Assembly (NCBI GenBank): GCA_025360015.1
Contig: JANYCZ010000042.1
Location: 1-64,000, forward strand
Length of the DNA stretch: 64,000 bases
Source: Verrucomicrobiota bacterium
GTDB lineage: Bacteria > Verrucomicrobiota > Verrucomicrobiia > Verrucomicrobiales > Verrucomicrobiaceae
Direction of reading: 5' to 3'
Part shown: one piece after another, positions 43,411-52,070 of the stretch
How positions within the stretch are numbered: the first letter of the stretch is position 1
Layout of the letters: each line of letters starts with the position of its first letter
The notes under the pieces: generated by a model
What the model was told of the DNA's origin: nothing
Databases searched by the model: none
What the model saw: only the letters and a program-made list of their open reading frames with translations
Position numbers and translations under genes: made by a program

Positions 43411-45108
43411 TCAACGTCTTTCACCTTTTCCGCCCGGGTTCTGTGCATTCGGCGGCGCAGTGCGAGGCGGCTCTACGGGGGCGATGCGCGGTGGTGCGAC
43501 AGGCTGGATGTGCGGGGCATTGCCACCCTGCGGCGGCATGGGGTGCATGGGTGGAGGCTGAAAATGCGGCGGCGGCATGGGAGCCGGATTCACGTGGGGT
43601 TGTGCCAAAGGAGCTGAGGGCTGCTGCCCAGGCGCATGCTCAGCTGGCGAACGGCCGGGCTGCTGCCCTTGATGACCGGGAAATCCAGGGTGCATGGCTG
43701 GCGGCGTATTGGGAATGTTCTGGGACGGCACCGCAGGCTGAGGCGCGATGCCTTGGGGAGCCTGCGGAAAGCCTGGACTCATGTGCGGCAGCCCACCTGC
43801 AGGGGGTACATGGTTTTCACCGGGTCTCATGCCGGACTGTTGGCCTTCGTTATGATGTTCACGATGTGGCATTCCCGGCTGTGGGGCGATTCCACCACCG
43901 CTGCCCAGCTCTTCGGTCTTTCCGACGGGAATGCCAGGAGGTTGCTCTTCGTTCCTTCGGCCCGGAAGGCCGGGAGTTGTGTTCGTGGGCAGCGGCGCTG
44001 TCGGGCGCACTTCTTCGGTGACATGGCGGGGATCGGTATGCTGCGGGAGTGCGCTGCCGCCACGCTCATGCGGCTCCAGCACCCGGCCAAAGGCAGGCGG
44101 TGGCAGCGTGCTGGTCGCGGGCTGCACATTTTTCTCCGGCAGATTGGGCGGGCGCGTACGCGCCAGTTCATCGCGCTGCTGCTGGCGCATCCGGTCGGCG
44201 CTCTGAGGATCGCCCGCGCCGCGCCAGCCACGGTCGATTTCCGGCTGGTGCATCGGCTCACGCACCCGGGAGGGCAGCGCACGGGAGGGATCTCTGCGGA
44301 TCGAGGGCGCGGTGACGATGAGATTGCCCTGCTCGATGCGGGAAACACTGCCCATGCCGCGAGGCGGCCCGCCGCCAGGGCGGCGCTCCAGCCAGTCACG
44401 GCGGAACCCCTCCTCATCACGCCGCAGGGTCAGCCGCCGGACTTGGTTGCCGCCGAAGCCATCGATGCGCTGCGGATCCGGGCCGCCCACAAAGATGTGG
44501 TTCATCACATTCGGCTGATAGCTGGTGTGGGTGATATTCGCGGACTGATCGTAGAAACTGAAGTTCCGGCTGCGATCCAGGATGAAGGGTCGCAGCGAAC
44601 CGCTGCTGGCAAACGCGGCGATGGGCACAAAATTGTAATAAGCAGGCCCCACATCGTAGTAGCTGTCCGTCCAGCCCCCAAAGCCGATATTAGGCGTCCA
44701 GGCGGCCTCGGGCGGTAGGGGCGCCCAGCCGATCTGGCCCTGCGTCTGCCGCCATGAAACCCAGGCCGGAGCCCATTGGTTCCCGGGCACCCACATCCAG
44801 CTCTGCTGCATGCGAATCCAGCGGCCATAGTGATAGGTCAGCCAGCCAAAGTCCTCATTCGAAGTCCAGGTCCAGCCCGCATCCGTGTAAACCCAGCTTC
44901 CGTCTGCATACGGTGCCCACCCTGGCTGCTGCGCCGCGAGAGGCTGCCACACATACCCGTAGTTCGGCGTGTAGATCCAGTCCCCGTAGGGACTGAGGGC
45001 ATCGTAGAAAAAATCAACCGGCACCGAGTCATCTGACTGCTGCGCCGGAGCCAGCGGAGCCGACGCGGCAAGCAGCGCCGCACAAAGGAGAAGAAAAGAG
45101 CGTTTCAT
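43411..45108 (-). CDS. Secreted DUF6600 protein with Pro-rich tail
   Basis: The 565-residue product from the ATG at 45108 has a signal peptide (MKRSFLLLCAALLAASAPLAPAQ). Residues 30-190 form a Trp/Tyr/Pro-rich DUF6600 domain with repeats such as GDWIYTPNYGYVWQP, GSWVYTDAGWTWTSNE and WMWVPGNQWAPAWVSWRQ. The last 300 residues are Pro/Gln/His-rich and low complexity, probably disordered or cell-wall associated. A longer frame to 45303 exists but adds residues before the signal peptide. In other phyla the DUF6600 domain occurs next to FecR domains; none is seen here. Confidence 0.85.
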   Translation of the reverse strand: MKRSFLLLCAALLAASAPLAPAQQSDDSVPVDFFYDALSPYGDWIYTPNYGYVWQPLAAQQPGWAPYADGSWVYTDAGWTWTSNEDFGWLTYHYGRWIRMQQSWMWVPGNQWAPAWVSWRQTQGQIGWAPLPPEAAWTPNIGFGGWTDSYYDVGPAYYNFVPIAAFASSGSLRPFILDRSRNFSFYDQSANITHTSYQPNVMNHIFVGGPDPQRIDGFGGNQVRRLTLRRDEEGFRRDWLERRPGGGPPRGMGSVSRIEQGNLIVTAPSIRRDPSRALPSRVREPMHQPEIDRGWRGAGDPQSADRMRQQQRDELARTRPPNLPEKNVQPATSTLPPPAFGRVLEPHERGGSALPQHTDPRHVTEEVRPTAPLPTNTTPGLPGRRNEEQPPGIPVGKTEELGSGGGIAPQPGMPHREHHNEGQQSGMRPGENHVPPAGGLPHMSPGFPQAPQGIAPQPAVPSQNIPNTPPAMHPGFPGHQGQQPGRSPAEHAPGQQPSAPLAQPHVNPAPMPPPHFQPPPMHPMPPQGGNAPHIQPVAPPRIAPVEPPRTAPPNAQNPGGKGERR

Positions 45109-45442
45109 GAGGAGGCAGGAGGGGTTGGAAGAGATGTTCAAAGCGACCACGGCCACGTGAACTCTTCGTCTCACGAACCATCCCTGGTCTGATGTTTGGA
45201 CGTAACCACGCACCGTACTCTTCAGAATCGCACGCAAGCGCTCCCCGGATGTCTCCGTTTCCATACCATGAAGTAAAACCCCTCTCGCACCATTGGAACC
45301 CACCGTCCGGCAGCCCCATTCTCCGAAACCTCAGACCTCACCGCAGCCCCCGCCAGTCTCGCGGAATCAGCTTGCCCCACCCCTGCAATAGTACATAATG
45401 AAGCCGCTGGGGGAGTCTGGCTTTGCCAGCGCATCCAGTTTT
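45109..45442. other. Gene-free spacer, left edge of accessory region
   Basis: These 334 bases hold no gene I can support. A few short frames exist on both strands but none has a domain or signal peptide. It should contain the promoter of the DUF6600 gene. It ends at the truncated tRNA-Ala. Confidence 0.6.
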
Positions 45443-45484
45443 GGGGCTATAGCTCAGTTGGTAGAGCGTCTCGTTCGCAATGAG
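45443..45484 (+). pseudogene. 5' half of a tRNA-Ala (anticodon CGC)
   Basis: The sequence GGGGCTATAGCTCAGTTGGT followed by AGAGCGTCTCGTTCGCAATG AG matches the 5' half of an alanine tRNA through the anticodon loop. The acceptor 5' strand, both D-stem arms and the anticodon loop TTCGCAA (anticodon CGC at 45476-45478) are intact. From 45485 on the match stops: no T-arm (GGTTCGA) and no 3' acceptor strand follow. The gene cannot make a tRNA. It is a typical integration-site scar. The 3' half was not found elsewhere in the window. Confidence 0.8.
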
Positions 45485-45739
45485 TTTTGGGCGTTTTTTG
45501 CCCACTTCACCCCAGTTGTCCACATGCAGCCAAATCATTGTAAATGAATGGATTTTGTATGTATCGAAGCGAAAAGGAGCGCGTCCCACTTGGTCACAAT
45601 TTGGCCCAATTAATGGCCGTCAGTATACAAGCGAGTATACAAGGGAATTGCGCGTTTACCGATCCGGTCACGGTGCATTTGCAGCACCTTCATCCATGCT
45701 CTGCTCCCGCAGAACTCAACGCAGACGAAGGCACCCACG

Positions 45740-46495
45740 CTACTCCCCTTCCATAAGCTGCTTGATACGTATGTTGCGAAACTGCACCAGAGAGGCACCC
45801 CATTCGCCGTCCTTCCGTTCTGGATGCAGCTGCAGGGCCAATGGTCCTTGGCGTGGGATGCCAGGTAGCTGGGGGCGTCGTCAATGATCAGCCTGTCGTT
45901 GAGCGTGACTGTCAGGCGGTCGCCCTTCAAGGTGATGTGGAACGTGTTCCACTCTCCAATCGGTTTGTCCGCCTTCACCTTGGGAGTCACCCCGGCATGA
46001 ACCTTGGCGTCAAAGGCTGGATCGGTCCGGTAGCCCCACACCTCGCCAGACCCGACCGGCCAGCACCAGATGTTCACCTGGGACTTGTGCTGACCGCGCA
46101 GGAAGACTCCTGAGTCGGTGTTGGAAGCTGCTACAGTCATGACGTTGCCTGAATCGTCCTTCTGGTAAGGGCCATCTGGCAGAATAATCCGTGCTTTCGT
46201 ATTCACGTACGGGCTCTCCTTGATCCGCCAGTCCACCCACAGCTCAAAGTCTGCGTATTCCTTCGTCGTCCACAACTCCCGGTCACCCTTGCCCTCGCCC
46301 TGGGGGATTGCAGTCAATGACTCCATCCACGACACTCCAATCGTGATTGCCGGGCTGCGTGGTGGTCCATCCTGTCAGATCCTTGCCATTGTAGAGCGAC
46401 ACGATGCCTTGTGCTGCATCAGTGCCGGGTTCGGAGTGGGCTGAAGTGATAGACAGCGCGAGGAGGAAAAGGGCTGTGAGGAGCGGGTGATTCAT
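45740..46495 (-). pseudogene. DUF1080 (3-keto-disaccharide hydrolase) gene with two frameshifts
   Basis: The first frame encodes a signal peptide and the DUF1080 start (MNHPLLTALFLLALSITSAHS, then VSLYNGKDLTGWTTTQPGNHDWSVVDGVIDCN). The reading frame shifts at a run of five C at 46302-46306. The second frame carries the core (ELWTTKEYADFELWVDWRIKESPYVNTKARII, SGVFLRGQHKSQVNIWCWPVGSGEVWGY). It shifts again at a second run of five C at 45871-45875, after which the third frame gives the family C-terminus (LPGIPRQGPLALQLHPERK, ending in TAG at 45740). Restored, it would be about 250 residues. Both breaks are at homopolymers, so base-calling error must be excluded before calling it dead. Confidence 0.8.
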
Positions 46496-46550
46496 GGATG
46501 ATTTTTAAGGGTTCAGGGCTTTGGCGACAGCGGCGAAGGTGTGCATGGCG

Positions 46551-46867
46551 TTAATGTGTGCATGGCGTTAAGCCGTTGTGAATGTCATCGTTCCTTGTCT
46601 TGGCCCAGGGTTCGATGTGTGCCGCCTCCACCACAGATTCACCGTTATGCGTGATGATTCGATAAACCGCACATTCAGCCCCGGCGTTCGCCTCAGCTCG
46701 TTGCCTATCAATTCACCATCCAGGACCATGTCCAACAGCGAAAGCAGCAGGCATGGCTTGTGCGGAGCTGCGCCTTTCACCCTTGAGCGATTTGGGTTCA
46801 GCTTGCGCAACTTGTTGAGCCAGTTGGATCGGAGGTCAGACATTGAATTGGGTTGAAACTTGAACAT
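46551..46867 (-). pseudogene. Collapsed HNH restriction-type endonuclease
   Basis: The N-terminal part (SDLRSNWLNKLRKLNPNRSR, then APHKPCLLLSLLDMVLDGEL) matches the start of HNH nucleases of the modified-DNA restriction type. After LNVRF the frame breaks, and another frame shows a typical HNH core (AAHIEPWAKTRNDDIHNGL) before a TAA at 46551. Most of the middle of the protein is gone and the two ends are in different frames. A 17-bp direct repeat (GTGTGCATGGCGTTAA) lies across the stop at about 46539-46572. This is a remnant of a second restriction gene inside the region. Confidence 0.7.
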
Positions 46868-47044
46868 GCCACCCTACTTGCAACCCCTCAATCGCTAGGG
46901 CCGTCCATCTGCCTGCAATCGACTTGGCATTCGCGTTATAGAAATTTGGAGCACAACCTCTCTTCGTTCGGAGAACTGTTGATCAATTAAACAATCGTGG
47001 ATGCAAGCTCTCCAGCCGCGTGCAAAATAAGAGGATAATAGAAC

Positions 47045-47554
47045 ATGAAATTCAAACCTGGAGAATTGATTCTGAGGGACGACACCCGGCATCCGGCAGG
47101 AACGCTGGTTGTCGACCATCATGACGCAGACGGAAACCTGCAGGCATATCCGCTGGGTGGAGGCTTTGAGCTGACCATCCCCGCTGACGATGTCGCACGG
47201 TTTTCCGTCGTGACAATGGACGAAGCCACACCAATTTATCGGAGGGCACGGTTCAGCTTCGAATGTTTCGAGGACGTTGAGTTCGATGGCTGGACCGCCG
47301 ATAAACGCTGGAACGGTTGGGCAATGCCCTGCTTCGAGATCCAGCAGGCGACGAAGCTCGCCGCACGGCTTGATGACCAGCTCCGATACGATCCCTCTCA
47401 GGATGCCTTCATCGGCTCTTCCGGGGACGAAGAGGAGATCTGGGCAGGCCAGCAAATCGACCTGCCAGATGGTGGCCAAGCGAAGGTGTATGCCATAGGC
47501 GCAGGTTCCTGGATGTGGGACCTTGTCAAGAAAGGAGGCGGGGCATGGGACTGA
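47045..47554 (+). CDS. Unknown protein, first gene of a two-gene unit
   Basis: The 169-residue product begins MKFKPGELILRDDTRHPAGTLVVD and is rich in beta-strand patterns with many Asp and Trp. I do not recognise a family. A purine-rich site (AGAGGATAA) precedes the ATG at the usual distance. The stop overlaps the next gene's ATG (47545), so the two are co-translated. No signal peptide or membrane segment is seen. It lies in the lower-GC accessory region, so lateral origin is likely. Confidence 0.7.
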   Translation: MKFKPGELILRDDTRHPAGTLVVDHHDADGNLQAYPLGGGFELTIPADDVARFSVVTMDEATPIYRRARFSFECFEDVEFDGWTADKRWNGWAMPCFEIQQATKLAARLDDQLRYDPSQDAFIGSSGDEEEIWAGQQIDLPDGGQAKVYAIGAGSWMWDLVKKGGGAWD

Positions 47555-48075
47555 GCTACTACTACGAGTTCAAGGCACCAGCTACAGTCACAGCCAGTGA
47601 GCTTGAGCAATTCCTCAAGGCTCTAGAGTTCAAGGCCAAAACCCTTGGATTCTCGCCAACATCTGTTCTAAACGTGTCGTTCGATACGCCCGAACGCAGA
47701 GCCTTCGCCAGACGTCTCGGCGGTGGCTACTATGTCGCGGATGAGCGTCTTCTCGGGCGCATCAGGTTCCGTGATGGACAGGTCAATCACCACAATGCCG
47801 AAGCCGGCTCAGTGCGTCTTGTTCCCGTTCGGGCCGTCATCCTGGTCGCTGCGGATACATCCGGCTGCGAAAGCTGCTTCGGCTTCATGCAGTTCCCCGC
47901 CTGCTTGGTCGATGAAAGTGGGGTTTCAATCATGCCATTGCCCACTGGCGACGGTTGGGTATTCAAGGACCACATCGACACACCGGATCCCCGCTACAGG
48001 GCCATCGTTCGCGAGTTCGAACAGGCTGGATACGTAGCATCCAGCATAGACGAGTTCACGAGTAACACCGGTTAA
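47545..48075 (+). CDS. Unknown protein, second gene of a two-gene unit
   Basis: The 176-residue product from the ATG at 47545 begins MGLSYYYEFKAPATVTASEL. A perfect ribosome binding site AAGGAGG lies at 47531-47537, inside the 3' end of the preceding gene; this settles the start over the upstream GTG/ATG at 47515. The fold is not recognised; the segment TASELEQFLKALEFKAKTLGF looks like a helical start and the rest is mixed. There is one CxxC (GCESC). A terminator hairpin lies at 48099. The two genes probably work together, but no role is known. Confidence 0.72.
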   Translation: MGLSYYYEFKAPATVTASELEQFLKALEFKAKTLGFSPTSVLNVSFDTPERRAFARRLGGGYYVADERLLGRIRFRDGQVNHHNAEAGSVRLVPVRAVILVAADTSGCESCFGFMQFPACLVDESGVSIMPLPTGDGWVFKDHIDTPDPRYRAIVREFEQAGYVASSIDEFTSNTG

Positions 48076-48098
48076 TGTGCCGCTTGGTGAAGGTGAGG

Positions 48099-48123
48099 AA
48101 AAAGCTCGTTCTGCGGGCTTTTT
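48099..48123 (+). terminator. Intrinsic terminator after the 47045-48075 unit
   Basis: AAAAAGCTCG and CGGGCTTTTT form a stem with one T-G pair around a TTCTG loop, followed by CTTT. It lies 24 bases after the stop at 48075. It also overlaps a possible GTG start of the next gene at 48077, which argues against that start. Confidence 0.75.
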
Positions 48124-48139
48124 CTTTAGCTGTGAGCCG

Positions 48140-48511
48140 ATGGCAACAAATTGGATCTCCCAAACTCCATGTTTGCAAAAAGGATTTTTGCCGCATATTG
48201 TTGACGCCAACAATTGGGACGCTACTGATTCTTCAATGAAGACACAAGTCGAACTCCTCGGAGAAAGGATTGCAACTGCATGTGTAGGGACTAAACCAAA
48301 TACGCGGGCGCGAAATGAGGCTCTGGCACTTGTTCGGTGGCGATTGGAGTCGTCCAATGGGCTCTGTGCTGGCCTTGATAACAAATTTGGCTGCGCATTG
48401 GTTTCCCCGCCCAATGCACAGGTGTTCGACGGCAGAGATAATGAGTCCCTGAAAAAGGCGTTTTTCGAAACAGCGCTTGGCGTTGAATTGGCTCTTGTGC
48501 TGCTGGATTAA
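48140..48511 (+). CDS. Unknown protein upstream of a ribbon-helix-helix gene
   Basis: The 123-residue product from the ATG at 48140 is not recognised. Its C-terminal half is helical (MKTQVELLGERIATACVGTKPNTRARNEALALVRWRLE). Starts at 48077 (inside the terminator) and 48236 are alternatives. It ends 11 bases before the ribbon-helix-helix gene, so the two probably form a unit. The residues are of mixed charge, with no signal peptide. Confidence 0.5.
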   Translation: MATNWISQTPCLQKGFLPHIVDANNWDATDSSMKTQVELLGERIATACVGTKPNTRARNEALALVRWRLESSNGLCAGLDNKFGCALVSPPNAQVFDGRDNESLKKAFFETALGVELALVLLD

Positions 48512-48522
48512 ACCAACGTCTT

Positions 48523-48693
48523 ATGCCAGTCGGAAGACCAAGTGAAGGACGTGTTAGGCTGAATATTCATGTTCTTCCGGAGACGGCAGAAGCAATTAAG
48601 CGCCTCTTGAACAAGAATGATACGCTCGGTAACACGCAAGGCAAAGTCGTGGATCGGCAGTTCTCAAAAAAGATGCGACACAAACCTCTATGA
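48523..48693 (+). CDS. Small ribbon-helix-helix protein (CopG/Arc-like)
   Basis: The 56-residue product reads MPVGRPSEGRVRLNIHVLPE followed by TAEAIKRLLNKNDTLGNTQG and KVVDRQFSKK. The GRPSxxRVRLNIHVLPETAEAIKRLL pattern, a basic beta-strand then two helices, is the RHH fold used by Arc/CopG/ParD repressors and mobilisation accessory proteins. The gene follows the 48140 gene by 11 bases, so it may autoregulate that pair. No toxin partner is recognisable next to it. The 275-bp spacer after it (48694-48968), before the AIPR gene end, holds no gene I can support. Confidence 0.68.
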   Translation: MPVGRPSEGRVRLNIHVLPETAEAIKRLLNKNDTLGNTQGKVVDRQFSKKMRHKPL

Positions 48694-48968
48694 TCGCAGC
48701 TAATTAACAATGGCAAAATAGGCGATGGCAGTCATTCTTGGCAATCCAACTAACAAAGCTCAGTTCAGAAGAGATTTCCTCAATATTAGCCCCGGTACGA
48801 AGTAGGCCTCCATGTCGCGTCGAAAAGTTGGACTGATTCATTCTCAATTTTTGCCCGACTCCCGGGTGCCCCACACCTGAGCCAGTAAGACCCGCCACTT
48901 CGTGACGTACATTCCATCTTCGGGCAATCGAGAACTCCAAGCTGTTCCCGCAGTATTGCGCGCAAGAA

Positions 48969-51029
48969 TTACTTCAACGCAGAAGCAAACATTTCGAGGA
49001 GAATCCGAGCTTTTTTCCTGCCCACCTCAGGCACAAGCGTCAGCTCATCCCAAGTCATCGCGGCAAAGGATGCCACTGTATCACGGCGGCATTTTGTAAC
49101 CCAGGTGCGTCCAGTATAAGATTCCAGCCCGTGAATTGTCCTGGAGTCATTGAGAAAAGACTGTCGCAGTCTTTCCCATTCCTGTGGGAACAGGTCGCTT
49201 TCCTGTCTGGGCGTAATGATTGGTTTGTCACTCCATTCAGACTCCCAAGTCCGAGCCAGTGGAATCGTCTTTCCCCGAAATTCCTTCCAGCACTCCTCTT
49301 TCTTCGCCGCCTCAGGTTTAATTGGATGATATGGAGATAGTCGGATGTGTTTGTCCGCCGCCATAAGAACCACTGACATGGCCTCATAGAGGCCGGGAGG
49401 GGGACGCTGATCCTGCCAAATACGCTTGAGGTCAATCCGCGTATTTGACCGTGCCACCAGCCAAGAAATTGCATACGGAACACTCGAAGATCGCAATCCG
49501 ATCAATTCAAGTGAGGAATAAAGTCTTTCACAAGCTTTCCACAGAATGGCCTTACCTATGAGGTTCTGAAAATACTGCTCGTTGACCATCGGAGCACCAA
49601 GTTCTTCCTGACGCTCAGCAAATTCTTTGAAGTTCTTCTCGTTACCTTTACAGACAAGATGCGGCAGGCATTCCCAGGCGTGTTCAAATTTCGCCAGATC
49701 TGTCTTGGTGAATTTTTGTTCTACGGGACGCTCCGCCATCCACTGTCGTGTCTTGGCAGAAGCCGTTTGTGATGGAGACTGTCGGAGCTTATCATCTAAG
49801 TAAGAGCCGCGCGCACGCTCGTAGTACCACTGCGTTCCACGCTCCAAGCCGCTCCTCGGCGGTGCCCACATGCTTCGTGAGAGTTGCTGCAGTTGATGGT
49901 GGTAAGCCCCATTCGCACCAAGGTCAGCCCCGCTGACCTTATTCTGGCTGTTTGCATACTGAGAGATGAGCGGAACGATCTCAGCCACCCCTTCCGGATT
50001 AGTAAGGACCGTCAACTTCATCTGTACCATGACCCGCGATACATCCACCTTTCCTATTTTGAGGGCATGGTAGATGCTGGCTGTGGTCTGACCGCCATTC
50101 ACGATTTGAAAGTCACGTACACTTTTCATTCTCACATGGCCATCTTTACCAGGCTCCATATTCACTTCTGCGGCGGTGCAACAGAGGCCGTTGTTGTAGG
50201 CGAGAAAGCGATGAGGTTCATCGCGGAGGGTTTTTTGAATGCCTTTGTTGACGGATTTCCCTTTTCCAAGGAAGGCCCGAACATTCCGCTCCAACAGCCG
50301 CTGGCCATACCCGCCGTAGATTCGTGCCAGAGTAAAAGCCGATAGGAACGCAAGAAAAGTTTTATATTCCCCCGTGGCATCTGCCGTCAATAATGCAGGC
50401 ACAGCACCGCCATAATCACGCACGAAGTCTAGCTCAATCACCAGACGCTCCCCAACGCGCAGTCGGCTCAACTTGGTTAGATCCCAGAAGACATAGCGCA
50501 ATTCATAGCCAACGATTTGTTCTTGATCAATTTCAGTGGACTTGACGACACCATCAGTCAGGAAAAACAGTCGTATTGTCGTCAAGCTCCCGCGAGCCTC
50601 ATGAATGCGTCTCATGGCATCGAAGATTGGATTCGCTTCCTCCACTTGGGTATGAAAGCCATCGAGAGACCGCCGCAAAAATCCACGAGCCAGCTTATAA
50701 TAAGCCTCCATTTCCGCTTTCGTTACAGCCTCGGTTTTCCCCTCCCCCGCATAATATGTAACAAAAACATCGAGTGCTGCTCCATCGCCAGACAGCGACC
50801 ACGCATTTAGTTTTGCGGCAGGTGTACGACCAACGTTTTTTGCACTGAAGTAGCAGATGTCTGCACTGTCTGTCTCGTTGTGTTCGGTGAGTAGTTCGAG
50901 CACGACTTCCGTGAAGGCTTCCTCGCGCAACTGCGGCTCTAAGTCATCATTGCACTTCGCTAGTACCTCCTGATGAAGATCATAGGCAAACTGTTCCAAG
51001 GGTGTTTTAAGATCGTCAGAATCAGACAT
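48969..51029 (-). CDS. AIPR (abortive infection phage resistance) protein with C-terminal HhH
   Basis: The 686-residue product is the last gene of the defence operon. The AIPR core covers about residues 180-420: RNVRAFLG at 248-255, NKGI at 261-264, FLAYNNGL at 275-282 and QIVNGGQTTAS at 308-318. The N-terminal 130 residues (AWSLSGDGAALDVFVTYYAG) look like a nuclease-fold N-domain of the family. The tail (about 658-686, MTWDELTLVPEVGRKKARILLEMF) is a helix-hairpin-helix, which AIPR proteins do not usually carry and which would add DNA binding. AIPR proteins are linked to phage resistance, with RNA or DNA targets debated. It lies 36 bases downstream of the DUF4420 nuclease gene. Confidence 0.9.
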   Translation of the reverse strand: MSDSDDLKTPLEQFAYDLHQEVLAKCNDDLEPQLREEAFTEVVLELLTEHNETDSADICYFSAKNVGRTPAAKLNAWSLSGDGAALDVFVTYYAGEGKTEAVTKAEMEAYYKLARGFLRRSLDGFHTQVEEANPIFDAMRRIHEARGSLTTIRLFFLTDGVVKSTEIDQEQIVGYELRYVFWDLTKLSRLRVGERLVIELDFVRDYGGAVPALLTADATGEYKTFLAFLSAFTLARIYGGYGQRLLERNVRAFLGKGKSVNKGIQKTLRDEPHRFLAYNNGLCCTAAEVNMEPGKDGHVRMKSVRDFQIVNGGQTTASIYHALKIGKVDVSRVMVQMKLTVLTNPEGVAEIVPLISQYANSQNKVSGADLGANGAYHHQLQQLSRSMWAPPRSGLERGTQWYYERARGSYLDDKLRQSPSQTASAKTRQWMAERPVEQKFTKTDLAKFEHAWECLPHLVCKGNEKNFKEFAERQEELGAPMVNEQYFQNLIGKAILWKACERLYSSLELIGLRSSSVPYAISWLVARSNTRIDLKRIWQDQRPPPGLYEAMSVVLMAADKHIRLSPYHPIKPEAAKKEECWKEFRGKTIPLARTWESEWSDKPIITPRQESDLFPQEWERLRQSFLNDSRTIHGLESYTGRTWVTKCRRDTVASFAAMTWDELTLVPEVGRKKARILLEMFASALK

Positions 51030-51065
51030 GGGATAAGGGTCATTAATTATGATTACTCTTTGAAC

Positions 51066-52070
51066 TCAGACCGCAGGTTGAGGTGATAGCACCGCAAGCA
51101 CCTGCTCCTTCGTCACCGTATAGGCTTCGCACGCAGCAAGACTCAAGGCGTAATTTACATCACCTACCCCCGAGGGCAGCTCCGACTCCACCAACCGTGG
51201 AAACATATTTTTCACTCGGAACCAATGTGCCGCACGCACGAAATAGCCATGTCCGGCGTAGAGTCCCGCATGAGCATCCAAGTAACCTGAGGCCAGCAAC
51301 GCATCCTCGAAAACATCGAGTACGTTTTGGTCGCTTCCAAATTGACACCGTAAGGCGTCAACCATAGCGGGCAACGTAGCTGTACCACCCTCTCGCGCCT
51401 CTAAAACAAGAACATACAGAAACAAATGTACCCACGCAGAATCATCTAGTTGGCGTTCACTGGTGATGCGGATGGCTTGTGGTTGTTTCGCAGTGGTGGT
51501 TTTGACTTCCAGCGCTCCGGAGAGGAATTGGAAATCCTGATGCGCCTTCGCTCCACCTTTCCATCCTTCGACGGCCATCGCGATTCCCAAGGCCGACAAC
51601 AAGCATTCACGCAAACAATGCAACTCCCCCCATAATCCACGCTGAGCCTCTGGGCTTAGCCCTTCTGTTGCGGCTGCCAGGAACTTCTGCCAGCGCCCGA
51701 GCTGCCCAAAGAATACACTCACCGCTTCGGTCGCTGAATTGGTCTCCGCCACTCGACGCGCCAAATCCTCCGCGAGCGCGGTGAAGACGTCGGCAAACCT
51801 TTCATCCTTCAAACTAACGCCGCAATGAGCGTGCCCCGAAATCTTTTCTGTGAAGACGAAGAGGCCACGGCAGGCGGGCCATTTTTTGCGGATTGGAATC
51901 ACCTCAGCAGGGACACGCAAAAGAACGGCTCTCCTACGTGAGGTTCCTTCGAATGCCGCCTGGAGCGGGAATCCCATTTTCGGGCGTGCGAGCAGGAGGC
52001 GCCAGCCAACAAATGTCGGTTCAGCTTCAAGCTCCTTCCACTGAGCTTCAATCGTTGTCAGCATATTCAT
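51066..52070 (-). CDS. PD-(D/E)XK nuclease, DUF4420 type
   Basis: The 334-residue product from the ATG at 52070 overlaps the end of the Z1 gene by 23 bases. The nuclease core is visible: Glu149 (GLWGELHCL), Asp179 (HQDFQF) and Glu188-x-Lys190 (ALEVKTTT), the D..ExK triad with an upstream helix Glu. The rest, from about 230, is a helical cap. In-frame ATGs at 52064 and 52073 are alternative starts. DUF4420 nucleases accompany MORC-type ATPases in predicted restriction systems, where this is the likely DNA cutter. A long gap to AIPR is absent (36 bases). Confidence 0.88.
   Translation of the reverse strand: MNMLTTIEAQWKELEAEPTFVGWRLLLARPKMGFPLQAAFEGTSRRRAVLLRVPAEVIPIRKKWPACRGLFVFTEKISGHAHCGVSLKDERFADVFTALAEDLARRVAETNSATEAVSVFFGQLGRWQKFLAAATEGLSPEAQRGLWGELHCLRECLLSALGIAMAVEGWKGGAKAHQDFQFLSGALEVKTTTAKQPQAIRITSERQLDDSAWVHLFLYVLVLEAREGGTATLPAMVDALRCQFGSDQNVLDVFEDALLASGYLDAHAGLYAGHGYFVRAAHWFRVKNMFPRLVESELPSGVGDVNYALSLAACEAYTVTKEQVLAVLSPQPAV

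Noticed and set aside
45485-45739. Possible integrase gene next to the truncated tRNA-Ala
   Set aside because: I translated both strands by eye and saw no tyrosine-recombinase motif; the frames are short and end early.
48704-48940. 78-codon minus-strand frame between the RHH and AIPR genes
   Set aside because: No domain, no ribosome site, odd composition; could be a fragment but nothing supports it.
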